Shown piece after piece: positions 35,435-44,500 of a stretch of 64,000 nt of DNA. Each line of letters starts with the position of its first letter. Position 1 is the stretch's first letter. The translations under genes were made by a program, and so were the position numbers. Below the pieces are notes generated by a model. The model was not told the DNA's origin. It saw nothing but the letters and a program-made list of their open reading frames with translations, and made no database searches. Origin of the DNA: Moorena sp. SIOASIH (GTDB lineage: Bacteria; Cyanobacteriota; Cyanobacteriia; Cyanobacteriales; Coleofasciculaceae); assembly GCF_010671925.1 (NCBI RefSeq), contig NZ_JAAHIH010000003.1, forward strand, positions 434,001 to 498,000. Reading direction: 5' to 3'.

Positions 35435-36409
35435 ATGCAGAGCAAAGATAGTTTTCCCACCGAGTACTTGAACTATACTGGTCGCAACGACCTGTTAAGT
35501 GGCGGTGTGAAGATGATACCCATCGACACATCGAAGGGAACCTTCCAGGTCTGGACCAAGCGAATTGGCAATCATCCGACGATGAAGGTACTGCTCCTGC
35601 ATGGCGGGCCCGGTATGACCCATGAGTACTTAGAGGCATTCGACAGTTACTTTCCTGCAGCCAGCATCGAGTATTATTACTATGATCAACTCGGCTCTTA
35701 CTATAGTGACCAGCCGAATGAGCCAGAGTTAGTGGAGTTGGCACGCTTTGTGGATGAGGTGGAGCAAGTGCGCCAAGCCTTAAAGCTGGATCAAGAAAAC
35801 TTCTACCTTTATGGCCACTCCTGGGGCGGTCTTTTGGCTATGGAGTATGCCTTGAAGTACCAACAGCACCTCAAGGGTCTGATTGTCTCCAACATGATGG
35901 CCAGCGTCCCAAAATACAACGAATATGCCCATAACGTACTGATGCCTGGCATGGATCCGGTTGTTCTGGCAGAGATCCAGGGTTATGAAACCTCTGAGGA
36001 TTACCAAAATCCGCGCTATATGGAACTGCTAATAGAGCACCACTACGTTTACCATGTCCTGCGTATGCCATCGGAAGATTGGCCGGATCCATTGAACCGT
36101 AGTTTTAAGCACCTAAATGCGGATATCTATGTCCCGATGCAAGGACCATCCGAGCTTGGTCTTAGAGGCAAACTCATAGATTGGGATCGTTCCGGTAACC
36201 TAGGGCAAATCGAAGTGCCAACTCTGGTTATTGGTGCCCAATACGATACGATGGATCCTGAATACATGGAATGGATGGCGGTCGCGATGCAAAATGGCCG
36301 TTACCTCCACTGCTCAAACGGTAGCCACCTAACACTTTACGACGACCAGCAAGTTTATTTTCAAGGTCTGATCCAGTTCATCCAGGACGTAGATGCAGGC
36401 CATTTCTGA
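35435..36409 (+). CDS. pip: proline iminopeptidase-type alpha/beta hydrolase
   Basis: The 324-aa protein belongs to the S33 family, releasing N-terminal proline from peptides or acting on related amides. It shows the oxyanion motif HGGPG (56-60), the nucleophile elbow GHSWGG with S129, the Asp in IGAQYDTMDPEYM and the His in SNGSHLTLYDD. The cap domain lies between about 150 and 240. It lacks a signal peptide and is probably cytoplasmic. The last 33 codons and 89 bp beyond the stop recur at 40452-40640, on the other side of the R-M and ATP-grasp genes. Probably co-transcribed with the upstream dehydrogenase. Confidence 0.88.
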   Translation: MQSKDSFPTEYLNYTGRNDLLSGGVKMIPIDTSKGTFQVWTKRIGNHPTMKVLLLHGGPGMTHEYLEAFDSYFPAASIEYYYYDQLGSYYSDQPNEPELVELARFVDEVEQVRQALKLDQENFYLYGHSWGGLLAMEYALKYQQHLKGLIVSNMMASVPKYNEYAHNVLMPGMDPVVLAEIQGYETSEDYQNPRYMELLIEHHYVYHVLRMPSEDWPDPLNRSFKHLNADIYVPMQGPSELGLRGKLIDWDRSGNLGQIEVPTLVIGAQYDTMDPEYMEWMAVAMQNGRYLHCSNGSHLTLYDDQQVYFQGLIQFIQDVDAGHF

Positions 36410-36499
36410 GTAATTGTGAGCACTGATCTTCGATTGGAAATCTGAGGTTTGGTTTTTCTGCCTCATCTGGTGATATCGGATTGCTTGAGTTTTTAGGTG
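36311..36499 (+). repeat. 189-bp direct repeat, left copy
   Basis: It covers the 3' end of pip and the following 90 bp. The right copy is 40452-40640, 4141 bp away, about 91 percent identical by eye and without length differences. Confidence 0.85.
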
Positions 36500-36692
36500 C
36501 TTTGTTCCAAGAGTGGGTTTCGCCCCGCTGACCTTAACCGTTAGACTTTGCTGAGTATCAGTAGATGGTCTTGAGAACTGTTAACATTGACTTTGTCTTT
36601 GGGATGTGCTTCCATTGTCAAGCACCAAATGCACTACAGTTGCGTGTACCTAAAGGTGAGAGCGATCGCAACATTGGGCTAGACAAATCATT

Positions 36693-37436
36693 ATGGATCA
36701 AATCATAGCAAAGGTTTTCTTAGAATGCGTTCGCGCAATCGATGCCAGCGAGTTGATAAGTCGCGTTTCTTCCACGGACAAAGAGTTTAGCTTTCAAAAT
36801 TGGTTTGCTGTTCGTCTTGAAAGGCTTTCCTTGAACTTCGATGAACCTTCAAGAAATGCTTATCCAGACTTCAGGCTTGTTGATTTCCCCCTTGGCTTCG
36901 AGATAAAAGGATTAGGATTTCCAGGCAGGGAAGCAAACTATGACTGCAATAGTCAAGTGCCCTCAGGTCTGCATAATGGCAGGACAATTTACTATGTGTT
37001 TGGACGATACCCAGCAAAAACCAAGGAAAAGAACTATCCAGTCTATGATCTTGTCATGTGTCATGGCAATTTATTAAATGCAGACCATTCTTATATCCAT
37101 AAAAATAAGAATATTAAAGGTTTCGGTAGCTATGGAGACATTATGATTCGTGACAGAAAAATGTATGTTGCACCTACACCATTTGCCCTTACGGATGGCA
37201 CAGAACGCCAAGTTACTCTGATTGCTCCAACTGGCTTTAAATGTGGTATAGATTTAAAACACTCGGGTACTATCACACGTATAGAGACTCCAAGGCTGAT
37301 CAGGGGTTATTACTTTGATATGATTGAACATACGCTTACACCTTCCTATATAGATAATCCCAACGCAGGAAAGAAACACACATTTGAAGTTTTTCGTGCA
37401 GCAAAATCTTTAGGACCAACAGTCACTCTTCGTTGA
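36693..37436 (+). CDS. type II restriction endonuclease, PD-(D/E)XK type
   Basis: The 247-aa protein has a clear nuclease core: YPDFRLVDFPLGFEIKG gives D59, E70 and K72 in PD-X10-EXK spacing. The rest has no family I can name. It would cleave the DNA site that the adjacent cytosine methyltransferase protects. Evidence for this role is the active-site pattern, the length and the coupling: its TGA stop is one base before the methyltransferase ATG. There is no toxin-like control (C) protein gene. The module lies between two 189-bp direct repeats, suggesting acquisition as a unit. Recognition sequence unknown. Confidence 0.8.
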   Translation: MDQIIAKVFLECVRAIDASELISRVSSTDKEFSFQNWFAVRLERLSLNFDEPSRNAYPDFRLVDFPLGFEIKGLGFPGREANYDCNSQVPSGLHNGRTIYYVFGRYPAKTKEKNYPVYDLVMCHGNLLNADHSYIHKNKNIKGFGSYGDIMIRDRKMYVAPTPFALTDGTERQVTLIAPTGFKCGIDLKHSGTITRIETPRLIRGYYFDMIEHTLTPSYIDNPNAGKKHTFEVFRAAKSLGPTVTLR

Positions 37437-37437
37437 T

Positions 37438-38562
37438 ATGGAACTTTCATTCACAAGTCTTTTTTCTGGTGCAGGTGGCTTAGACCTCGGCTTTGAAATG
37501 GCTGGTTTTAAACATCTATACTCCACAGATATTGATACATGGAGCGTTAAAACACTCCGTAATAATCGACCTGAATGGGATGTTGAAGAAGCTGATATTC
37601 GAGAACTATCAGAAAGAGATTTACCTGATAGTGATGTAATTTTAGCAGGCGTTCCATGTCAGGGCTTTTCACTGGGGGGGAATCGAAAGGAAAACGACGA
37701 TAGAAATTTTCTGTTTCAAGAAGTTGTCCGAATGGCAAAGATCAAGAAGCCTCGCTTTATCGTAATTGAGAATGTTCTAAATCTCAGGACAATGAAAGAA
37801 CCCAAAAGTGGAAAGCCTTTTGTTGACGTAATTTCAGAGCATTTCAAGAGTCTTGGATACTACATAAAATATAATGTATTCAGAGTATCTGGTTTTGGAG
37901 TGCCTCAAACGAGAAGAAGATTTATTTTTATTGCCAGCTTCGACCGATTTCCCTCAGCTTTTCACTGGCCCACGCCAGAGCCAGATACACCAGCATCAGC
38001 CTATTTAGCTGATCTGGCTGCCAATCCATTCATTTCCCTTCCTAATCATTGTCCTGAATGGGGGTTCAAAAGCCGTGTTCATGAGGAGACTGGAAAGGCA
38101 TTTGATCCTACTGAGACCCCTGTACCATGTAGATTCTCTCGAACTGGATCTGACGGACACCCAATAAGATCTTTGGATGCCCCATTTCCTGCTATTGATA
38201 CTGGAACTATTTGGGGGTGGGCTCAGGGAAATGTGGTGGCACAAAGAAAGGAAAAAGATCGCGTCAATGGGCAATTTGTAAGGAATCCAAATATTAACTT
38301 AAAGCTATGGCGTATCAGTGCAAGCCGTCTGCGACGCTTTACTAATCGTGAATATGCCCGACTTCAAACTTTCCCAGACTCATGGGTATTTCATGGAGGA
38401 AATAAACGTCATGTCCACCAGCAGATTGGCAACGCTGTTCCTGTACAATTTGCCTATCGAGTTGCCTGTTTTCTTCAAGCAGTTTACCAAGCACAGTGTT
38501 TAGGCCAACCAATGAATTTATTTACTAATAATACGGTATTACAACTGGAATTGAATTTATAA
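37438..38562 (+). CDS. DNA (cytosine-5)-methyltransferase
   Basis: The 374-aa m5C methyltransferase has the conserved blocks in order: I SLFSGAGGLDLGFEMAG (AdoMet binding), IV GVPCQGFSLGG with the catalytic Cys, VI IVIENVLNL, VIII FGVPQTRRRFIFIAS, a target-recognition region (about 190-300), IX RRFTNREYARLQTFPDSW and X QQIGNAVPVQFAYRVA. It methylates cytosine in the recognition site of the preceding endonuclease and so protects the host. Every key residue is present, so the pair is likely active. The gene starts one base after the endonuclease stop. The Pro-Cys-Gln context is normal. Confidence 0.95.
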   Translation: MELSFTSLFSGAGGLDLGFEMAGFKHLYSTDIDTWSVKTLRNNRPEWDVEEADIRELSERDLPDSDVILAGVPCQGFSLGGNRKENDDRNFLFQEVVRMAKIKKPRFIVIENVLNLRTMKEPKSGKPFVDVISEHFKSLGYYIKYNVFRVSGFGVPQTRRRFIFIASFDRFPSAFHWPTPEPDTPASAYLADLAANPFISLPNHCPEWGFKSRVHEETGKAFDPTETPVPCRFSRTGSDGHPIRSLDAPFPAIDTGTIWGWAQGNVVAQRKEKDRVNGQFVRNPNINLKLWRISASRLRRFTNREYARLQTFPDSWVFHGGNKRHVHQQIGNAVPVQFAYRVACFLQAVYQAQCLGQPMNLFTNNTVLQLELNL

Positions 38563-39097
38563 CTCAATAATTTGATATGCTCAAGCCGATTCGTAGGTTG
38601 CTTTGAATGACAAAGCCTAACAAGACCCCGGGCAATTCCTAGGGGTTTTAACAGGGTGACAATGGGCAGGTCGAACTGGAGATTATTATAGGGATTCCCA
38701 GTTAGGCTCCCAGTTACCACCTTTTTACCCCGCTTTACGGATTGGTTACCATTCCCTACTGTAGCGGTAATTCTGTCACCCCAGTACCAGGGCAGAGGGA
38801 CTTTCACTGTTACGGTTATTCAGTTACAAGGCGCGAGGCCTTGCAATTTTTCCCTAAGTCATAATAGCCTAATTTAGGATAAAGCAATCCCACACACCTG
38901 GCTGTACCTGAGGCTCCGTGTTTGACGGCCTCCGGGCACATTTGTCAGACTTGGCCGCGCAGGTCAACCCCACCATTAGAGGGAATGGGAGCAGATTTCC
39001 AAGCTGACAAAAGAGCGCCGCTAAATATTTTCTGTTTTGGTATATCAAAACAGAAATAAAACCTAATTTTATGGGATTTTGTTGACATTAATAATGT
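38563..39097. other. GC-rich, possibly structured intergenic stretch
   Basis: 38600-39050 is richer in GC than its neighbours and contains many short inverted pairs, for example GGCGCGAGGCC (38830-38840) and a CCTCCGGGCAC..GGCCGCGCAGG stretch (38930-38965). A 107-codon reverse frame (38484-38807) matches no family I know. It may be a decayed mobile element or RNA gene. Near the end is an inverted pair TTCTGTTTTG..CAAAACAGAA (39029-39054). Confidence 0.3.
39029..39054. promoter_or_regulatory. inverted repeat before the ATP-grasp gene
   Basis: TTCTGTTTTG and CAAAACAGAA flank a 6-base spacer (GTATAT), 44 bp upstream of the start codon. It could be an operator or terminator stem. Confidence 0.4.
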
Positions 39098-40270
39098 ATG
39101 TATAACCTTAATTGTTTTTTTCAAGCTGCTAATGTTTCACAGCGCCCAATCCTAGAAATTGCCTTGGAAGCTTTGAGGCTCCGATTCTCCTCCCCTTATC
39201 TCGATCTATCCGAGTATCTAGATTTTCAACTATACCTTAATGACCTTACTTTCTCCGAAAAAGCAGCATTTTGTGGACATCGCATGCAATCTACTCTTAT
39301 AGAGATAGTAGTCGATGAATACTCTAAATTTATGGCTATTGACAAGGTGACAATGTACTTCTTGTTTCGTGCTAGTGGTTTTCCGACACCCGAGATTCAT
39401 GCAATTTATCGGTCTCGTCGCCCAAGTGTTTTACTAAATATTGCTACACCACAAGACCTTGAAGACTACCTTAGAAAGCCAGGATCATTGCCGATTTACT
39501 TTAAGCGGTCTTCAGGTTCCTATGGTCACGGTAATACCTTGGCTGATCACTTAAATGGCGACATGCTCCACCTTGGTACTGGTTCTTCAGAACCACTCAG
39601 GGATTTTTGTTGCTCTCTTGATGACGGAGGAACCCTGGGATGGATTTTGCAGGAACCTCTCACTGCTCATTCTGAAATTGCTGAGATCTCTGGTACAGAT
39701 AAAATTTCGGGAATCAGAATACATACCATTTTATTGGACTCTGGCCCGCAAATAATGAAAGCAATCTTTAAAGTAAATGTGGGCAATTTAGACTGTGACA
39801 ATTTTGATCATGGTACAAGTGGAAATTTGTTGGCAGCTGTAGATATCAAAACGGGTAAAATCTTCCGTATTATCTCTGGTACTGGCCTGAATCAAATTGA
39901 AAATCCTTTACATCCGAAAACTGGCAGGAATCTACTTGGATTTCAGATCCCCTACTGGAACAAGGTAGTCGAACTTGTACTCGAAGCACATCTGGCATTT
40001 CCAGGCTATCTTTGTCCTGGTTGGGATGTTGCTATTTGTGAGACTGGACCAACAATACTTGAGCTTAATTACTTTGGTGATCTGAAGCTTTCTCAGCATG
40101 CCTATCGGCGTGGATTTATCGATCCAGAATTCAGGGATTTTCTCCAGATTTGGAAAATTAATAAAATGCTCTACATGACACCAGAAAGAAGACGAAAACT
40201 CCTAGCTTCATCTGGGGCATCATCAATTAAGGGACATGTTGGCATAAAAAGACATCATTGGCAATGGTAA
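39098..40270 (+). CDS. ATP-grasp protein, sugar-transfer-associated type
   Basis: The 390-aa protein resembles the 'sugar-transfer associated ATP-grasp' family. Visible motifs are an N-terminal cap with DKVTMYFLFRASGFPTPE, the glycine-rich ATP loop IYFKRSSGSYGHGNTL, WILQEPLTAHSEIAEISG, the metal-site stretch SGIRIHTILLDSGPQIMKAIFKVN, and GWDVAICETGPTILELNYFGD at the C-terminal end. ATP-grasp enzymes join a carboxylate to an amine or similar group via an acyl-phosphate. The family is found with glycosyltransferases in capsule loci, but here none is near. It lies in the same direct-repeat-bounded segment as the R-M genes. Substrate unknown. Confidence 0.72.
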   Translation: MYNLNCFFQAANVSQRPILEIALEALRLRFSSPYLDLSEYLDFQLYLNDLTFSEKAAFCGHRMQSTLIEIVVDEYSKFMAIDKVTMYFLFRASGFPTPEIHAIYRSRRPSVLLNIATPQDLEDYLRKPGSLPIYFKRSSGSYGHGNTLADHLNGDMLHLGTGSSEPLRDFCCSLDDGGTLGWILQEPLTAHSEIAEISGTDKISGIRIHTILLDSGPQIMKAIFKVNVGNLDCDNFDHGTSGNLLAAVDIKTGKIFRIISGTGLNQIENPLHPKTGRNLLGFQIPYWNKVVELVLEAHLAFPGYLCPGWDVAICETGPTILELNYFGDLKLSQHAYRRGFIDPEFRDFLQIWKINKMLYMTPERRRKLLASSGASSIKGHVGIKRHHWQW

Positions 40271-40451
40271 TTAAGAACAAATTTTCCGGTTCAAAAAAAA
40301 TAAACTAAACTAATACAATAAAATAAAAATTATATCTCCAGAAGCGTCATTTGATGAGTATTATACCCTTTATTATCCTAAGCCTTATGTTGCTGCCTTG
40401 CTCAAATAAAAAAATTATTACTTACCCTTTTATGCTATGGAGCTTCTCAGA
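40271..40451. other. AT-rich intergenic stretch
   Basis: A-rich tracts (40295-40330) follow the ATP-grasp gene. No gene or clear hairpin is seen before the direct repeat at 40452. Confidence 0.4.
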
Positions 40452-40550
40452 TGCTCAAACGGTAGCCACCTAGCACTTTACGACGACCAGCAAGTTTATT
40501 TCCAAGGTCTGATCCAGTTCATCCAGGACGTAGATGCAGGCCGTTTGTGA
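40452..40550 (+). pseudogene. C-terminal fragment of pip
   Basis: Thirty-two codons plus TGA read CSNGSHLALYDDQQVYF..VDAGRL, the end of prolyl aminopeptidase including its catalytic His. Nothing of the gene precedes it. Confidence 0.85.
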
Positions 40551-40640
40551 GTACTGGTGAGCACCGATTTTCGATTGGAAATCTGAGGTTTGGTTTTTCT
40601 GCCTCATCAGTTAAGATCGGATGGCTTGAGTTTTGAGGTG
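40452..40640 (+). repeat. 189-bp direct repeat, right copy
   Basis: It matches 36311-36499 without gaps, about 91 percent identical. The divergence implies an old duplication or descent from two pip paralogues. Confidence 0.85.
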
Positions 40641-40780
40641 GTCTGTGTTGCCTAACTATTGACCACAGCGGATGCTCTGGGGGGTGGCGAAGATGGGGCT
40701 GCCCAAAAGATGGTGACGCACCACTAGCCTCAAGGCCGTTATCTAAGATAGTTTGGGAAACAATTGAAAGAGAGATTCAT

Positions 40781-41134
40781 ATGAAGTTTCAAAGAATGGT
40801 TTGTGTCATCATGTTTTTTGTGACCGTGACCTTCGGTTTGTATCCTGGTAATGCGTGGGCTAATGGCGACCCATCCAAGGGGAGGGCATCATTCGCAGTC
40901 TGTAGTACGTGTCATGGTCGCAAAGCCGAGGGGATGGAGTCCTTAAACGCACCCAATCTGACTGGTCTACAAGACTGGTACATGCTGACCCAGTTGAAGA
41001 ATTTCAAAAACGGAATACGGGGCAATGACCCTAAAGATATCTACGGCCAGCAAATGCGACAGATGGCCATGACCCTGACGGATGAGCAAGCGATGAGAGA
41101 TGTGATCGCCTACATCAAGACCTTAAGACCTTGA
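40781..41134 (+). CDS. class I c-type cytochrome, secreted
   Basis: The 117-aa protein has a signal peptide (MKFQRMVCVIMFFVTVTFGLYPGNAWA) and a mature domain with the heme motif CSTCH (41-45). Candidate axial Met lies in GQQMRQMAMTLTDEQ, and AMRDVIAYIKTLRP is the typical C-terminal helix of class I cytochromes. It would carry electrons in the periplasm or thylakoid lumen. The nearest relatives in pattern are the small soluble cytochromes of proteobacteria rather than photosynthetic c6, which suggests acquisition. A GAGAG ribosome site lies 8 bp before the ATG. It is next to the pip remnant and probably belonged to that neighbourhood. Confidence 0.88.
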   Translation: MKFQRMVCVIMFFVTVTFGLYPGNAWANGDPSKGRASFAVCSTCHGRKAEGMESLNAPNLTGLQDWYMLTQLKNFKNGIRGNDPKDIYGQQMRQMAMTLTDEQAMRDVIAYIKTLRP

Positions 41135-41502
41135 AATGAGTTGACGTCGTTCGGAAAAGAAAGCAGGTCTTCTGACCCCCTTTTTTTAGGACTAATCAGG
41201 ATATCCTGTAGGTTTGGTTGACATAGGAAAGCCAACATCTGAGATTTATAGAATAATCGGCATTGCTGAATCTTTGAATGAATATGAGTAGGGTGGGGAT
41301 CCTGGCCGTCCGGAAATGAAACGGGCAAGATGCCCGTTCCACGCCTGATGCCCGTTCCACGCCTGATGCCCATTCCACAGGTGCGACCCAAGGGCGCGAG
41401 CAATCCCTCGCGCCCTTGGAGGGGCGCACCTACTCTTAAAATCATTCCATTATTAAGCAACGCCGTCCCTTGCCCTAGGATCAACGAATCGCACCCTAAA
41501 CT
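41135..41502. other. intergenic stretch with GATGCCCGTTCCACGCCT repeats and a hairpin
   Basis: Three copies of GATGCCCGTTCCACGCCT lie at 41329-41376. A long hairpin AGGTGCG..CGCACCT (41379-41431) has the inner stem AAGGGCGCGAG / CTCGCGCCCTT. It shares its outer arms with the palindrome at 51887. No gene is seen. Confidence 0.6.
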
Positions 41503-44500
41503 ATGCATCGCATCGCCGCTACTCCAGGAGGATGGAACCCTGAAGCTGAAGGGGTTATCTTCATCGAACAAACCCCAGCACCGATTATTTTCCTGACTGC
41601 TGCTGACACGGATATCCAAACCCTAGCCGCATCAGTATCCCAACTTCCCCCAGATTTCCCAGCTATCCGAGTCGCTAATCTGTTGCAGTTGCAGCAACAA
41701 CTAACCATTGATACCTATGCTGAGGATATCTTGGCCAAAGCACGGATTATCATTATCAGATTATTGGGGGGACGATCCTACTGGTCCTATGGCTTAGAAG
41801 TGCTCAAAGAGACAGTAGAACAAACCGGCGCTAGGTTACTGGTTTTACCAGGGGATGACCGACCAGATCCTACCTTAACTAGTCACTCCACAGAAACTAT
41901 TCCGATAGTGAATCAATTATGGCGCTACTTTACAGAAGGCGGTGTTGAGAATTTCACTAACGCTCTGAAATTTGTGGCAGATGTATGCCTGGAGCAAACG
42001 AATAATCCACCAGCACCAAAACCTGTGCCTCGGGTTGGGGTTTATCCATGGCAATCGGGGATAAAGGTTAACAGGTTGAAGGTTAACAGGTTGAAGGTTA
42101 ATAGGTTGAAGGTTAGCAGGTTGAAGGTTAGCAGGTTGAAGGTTAGCAGGTTGAAGGTTAGCAGGTTGAAGGTTAATAGGTTGAAGGTTAGCAGGTTGAA
42201 GGTTGAAGGTTGGGAGGATAAGCAGCAACCAAATAACCTACCCGAAGGCAACGCCAAGGGCGAACAACCGACCCTACTCGAACGCCAAAGGCGAACAACC
42301 AAAACAAACCTTGGCCTTTCGGCCACGCTACGCGAACAACCTTCAACCTTCAACCAAACAACCTTCAACCAAAACCAACCTTCAACCAAACAACCTTCAA
42401 CCAAACAACCTTCAACCAAACAACCTTCAACCAAACAACCTTCAACCAAACAACCTTCAACCTTCAACCAAAACAAACCTTCAACCAAACAACCTACTGG
42501 CAATCTTAAAGTAGGTATTTTGTTCTACCGTGCCCATTACTTAGCGGGAAATACAGCACCGATTGATGGGTTATGTCAGGCTTTGGTAGAACGGGGCTTG
42601 GAACCGGTGCCAGTATTTGTCTCTTCTTTACGGGATCTAGAGGTACAACGGGAATTGTTAGGCTATTTCCAAAATCCCGATAGCTCTAGTAGTGCGATCG
42701 CAGTGTTGCTTAATACGACTAGTTTCTCGGTGGCTAAGTTGGATGCTGAGGTACATCAGTTGGAGTTGTGGGAACGGCTTGATGTGCCTGTGTTGCAGGT
42801 TATTTTAAGTAGTGGCACGGTGGAACAGTGGGAGTCTGGGTTTCAGGGATTGATGCCCAGGGATACTGCTATGAATGTGGCGTTGCCAGAAGTGGATGGG
42901 CGAATTATTAGTCGTGCCATTTCCTTTAAGTCGGCGCAACGGTGGAATCCTGCTCTGGAAACGGATGTGGTGGTTTATGAACCAGTATGCGATCGCATTC
43001 AGTTTGTAGCAGATTTAGCCATGAATTGGCTACGGTTAGGGCAAACCCTACCGAATCAGAGAAGGGTTGCTCTGATTTTAGCTAATTATCCCAATCGAGA
43101 TGGCAGGCTGGCCAATGGAGTAGGATTAGATACCCCGGCCAGTTGTGTAGAGATTTTAAAAGGGTTACGGGATGCTGGGTATTGGGTTGAGAGGATTCCA
43201 GAAACTGGGGATGAGTTGATTGAGTGGTTGACCGCTGGGGTGACGAATGATCCGGAAGGATGGCAGTTACGTTTGGTACGACAAGAGTTGAGTTGGCAGG
43301 AGTATTGGGACTATTTTCAAGGGTTACCGATAGCGGTTCAAAAGGGAATCCGTCAGCGTTGGGGAGAGTTTGATGTTAACGGTAAACACAGCAAGGATGG
43401 TAAGGGAGAGATAACCGAGATTTCAGGATTTCCGATTTCAGGGATTCAGTTGGGAAATGTGTTTGTAGGGATTCAACCGTCTCGGGGTTATGATCTTGAC
43501 CCAGCTTTGAATTATCATGCTCCCGATTTGGAACCAACTGATGGGTATTTGGCATTTTATTATTGGTTGCGGAAGTGTTTTGGTGCCCAAGCAATTGTTC
43601 ATGTGGGCAAGCATGGGAATTTAGAGTGGTTACCGGGTAAGAGTGTGGCCTTGTCAGAGTGCTGTTATCCAGAAGTGGCCTTGACAGCCATGCCTCATTT
43701 GTATCCATTTATTGTCAATGATCCCGGAGAGGGAGCTCAAGCAAAGCGTCGCGCTCAAGGGGTGATTATTGATCATTTAACCCCTCCCATGACTCGTGCT
43801 GAACTTTATGGTCCTCTGCAACAGTTGGAGGGATTGGTTGATGAGTATTATGAAGCTCAAAGCTTAGATTTGTCTCGGTTGCCAATTATTCGCGTCCGCA
43901 TTGTTAAACTTATCATTGACGAGCATTTGCACGAAGATTTGGGGATTGCAGTAGACGATATTGAAGCTGGAAAATCGGAAATTACTAATCAAATTGATGC
44001 TTATCTTTGTGAATTGAAAGAAGCTCAAATTCGAGATGGATTACATGTGTTTAGTCAATGTCCCCAAGGACGTCAATTGCAGGATTTAATAGTAGCAATT
44101 GCTCGTCATCCAGGAAAGAATCGCATCGGCTTAACTCGTGCTTTGGCTCAGGATTTGGGTTGGGATTTTGACCCCCTGACGGAAGATTTTTCAGTGGTTA
44201 AGGATATAGAAAAAAGCAAGATAGATGCGATATCAAAAATAATTAAAAGGCAAAAGGCAAAAGGCAAAAGGCAAAAGGCAACAGAGGAATGCTATAGTGA
44301 TAGAGTTACTGTTGGTGATTTCAAGGAACAGGCAAAAGGCAAAAGGCAAAAGGCAACAGAGGAATGCTATAGTGGTAAATATACTGTTGGAGATTTGGTT
44401 GAAGTATTGGAAGAAGAAGCGTCTGAATTAGTAAAACAAATCAATTCCCCATTAGCGATTACTGATTATCGATTACCGATTAGTCAAACAACAAAACAAG

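Noticed and set aside
38484..38807. 107-codon minus-strand frame
   Set aside because: It has no recognisable motif and overlaps the methyltransferase 3' end; a decayed mobile element cannot be excluded but a gene call is unsupported.
42042..42514. Frames of 103-153 codons on both strands inside cobN
   Set aside because: They are shadows of the frame-neutral 15-bp repeats; the cobN frame is supported by conserved sequence on both sides.
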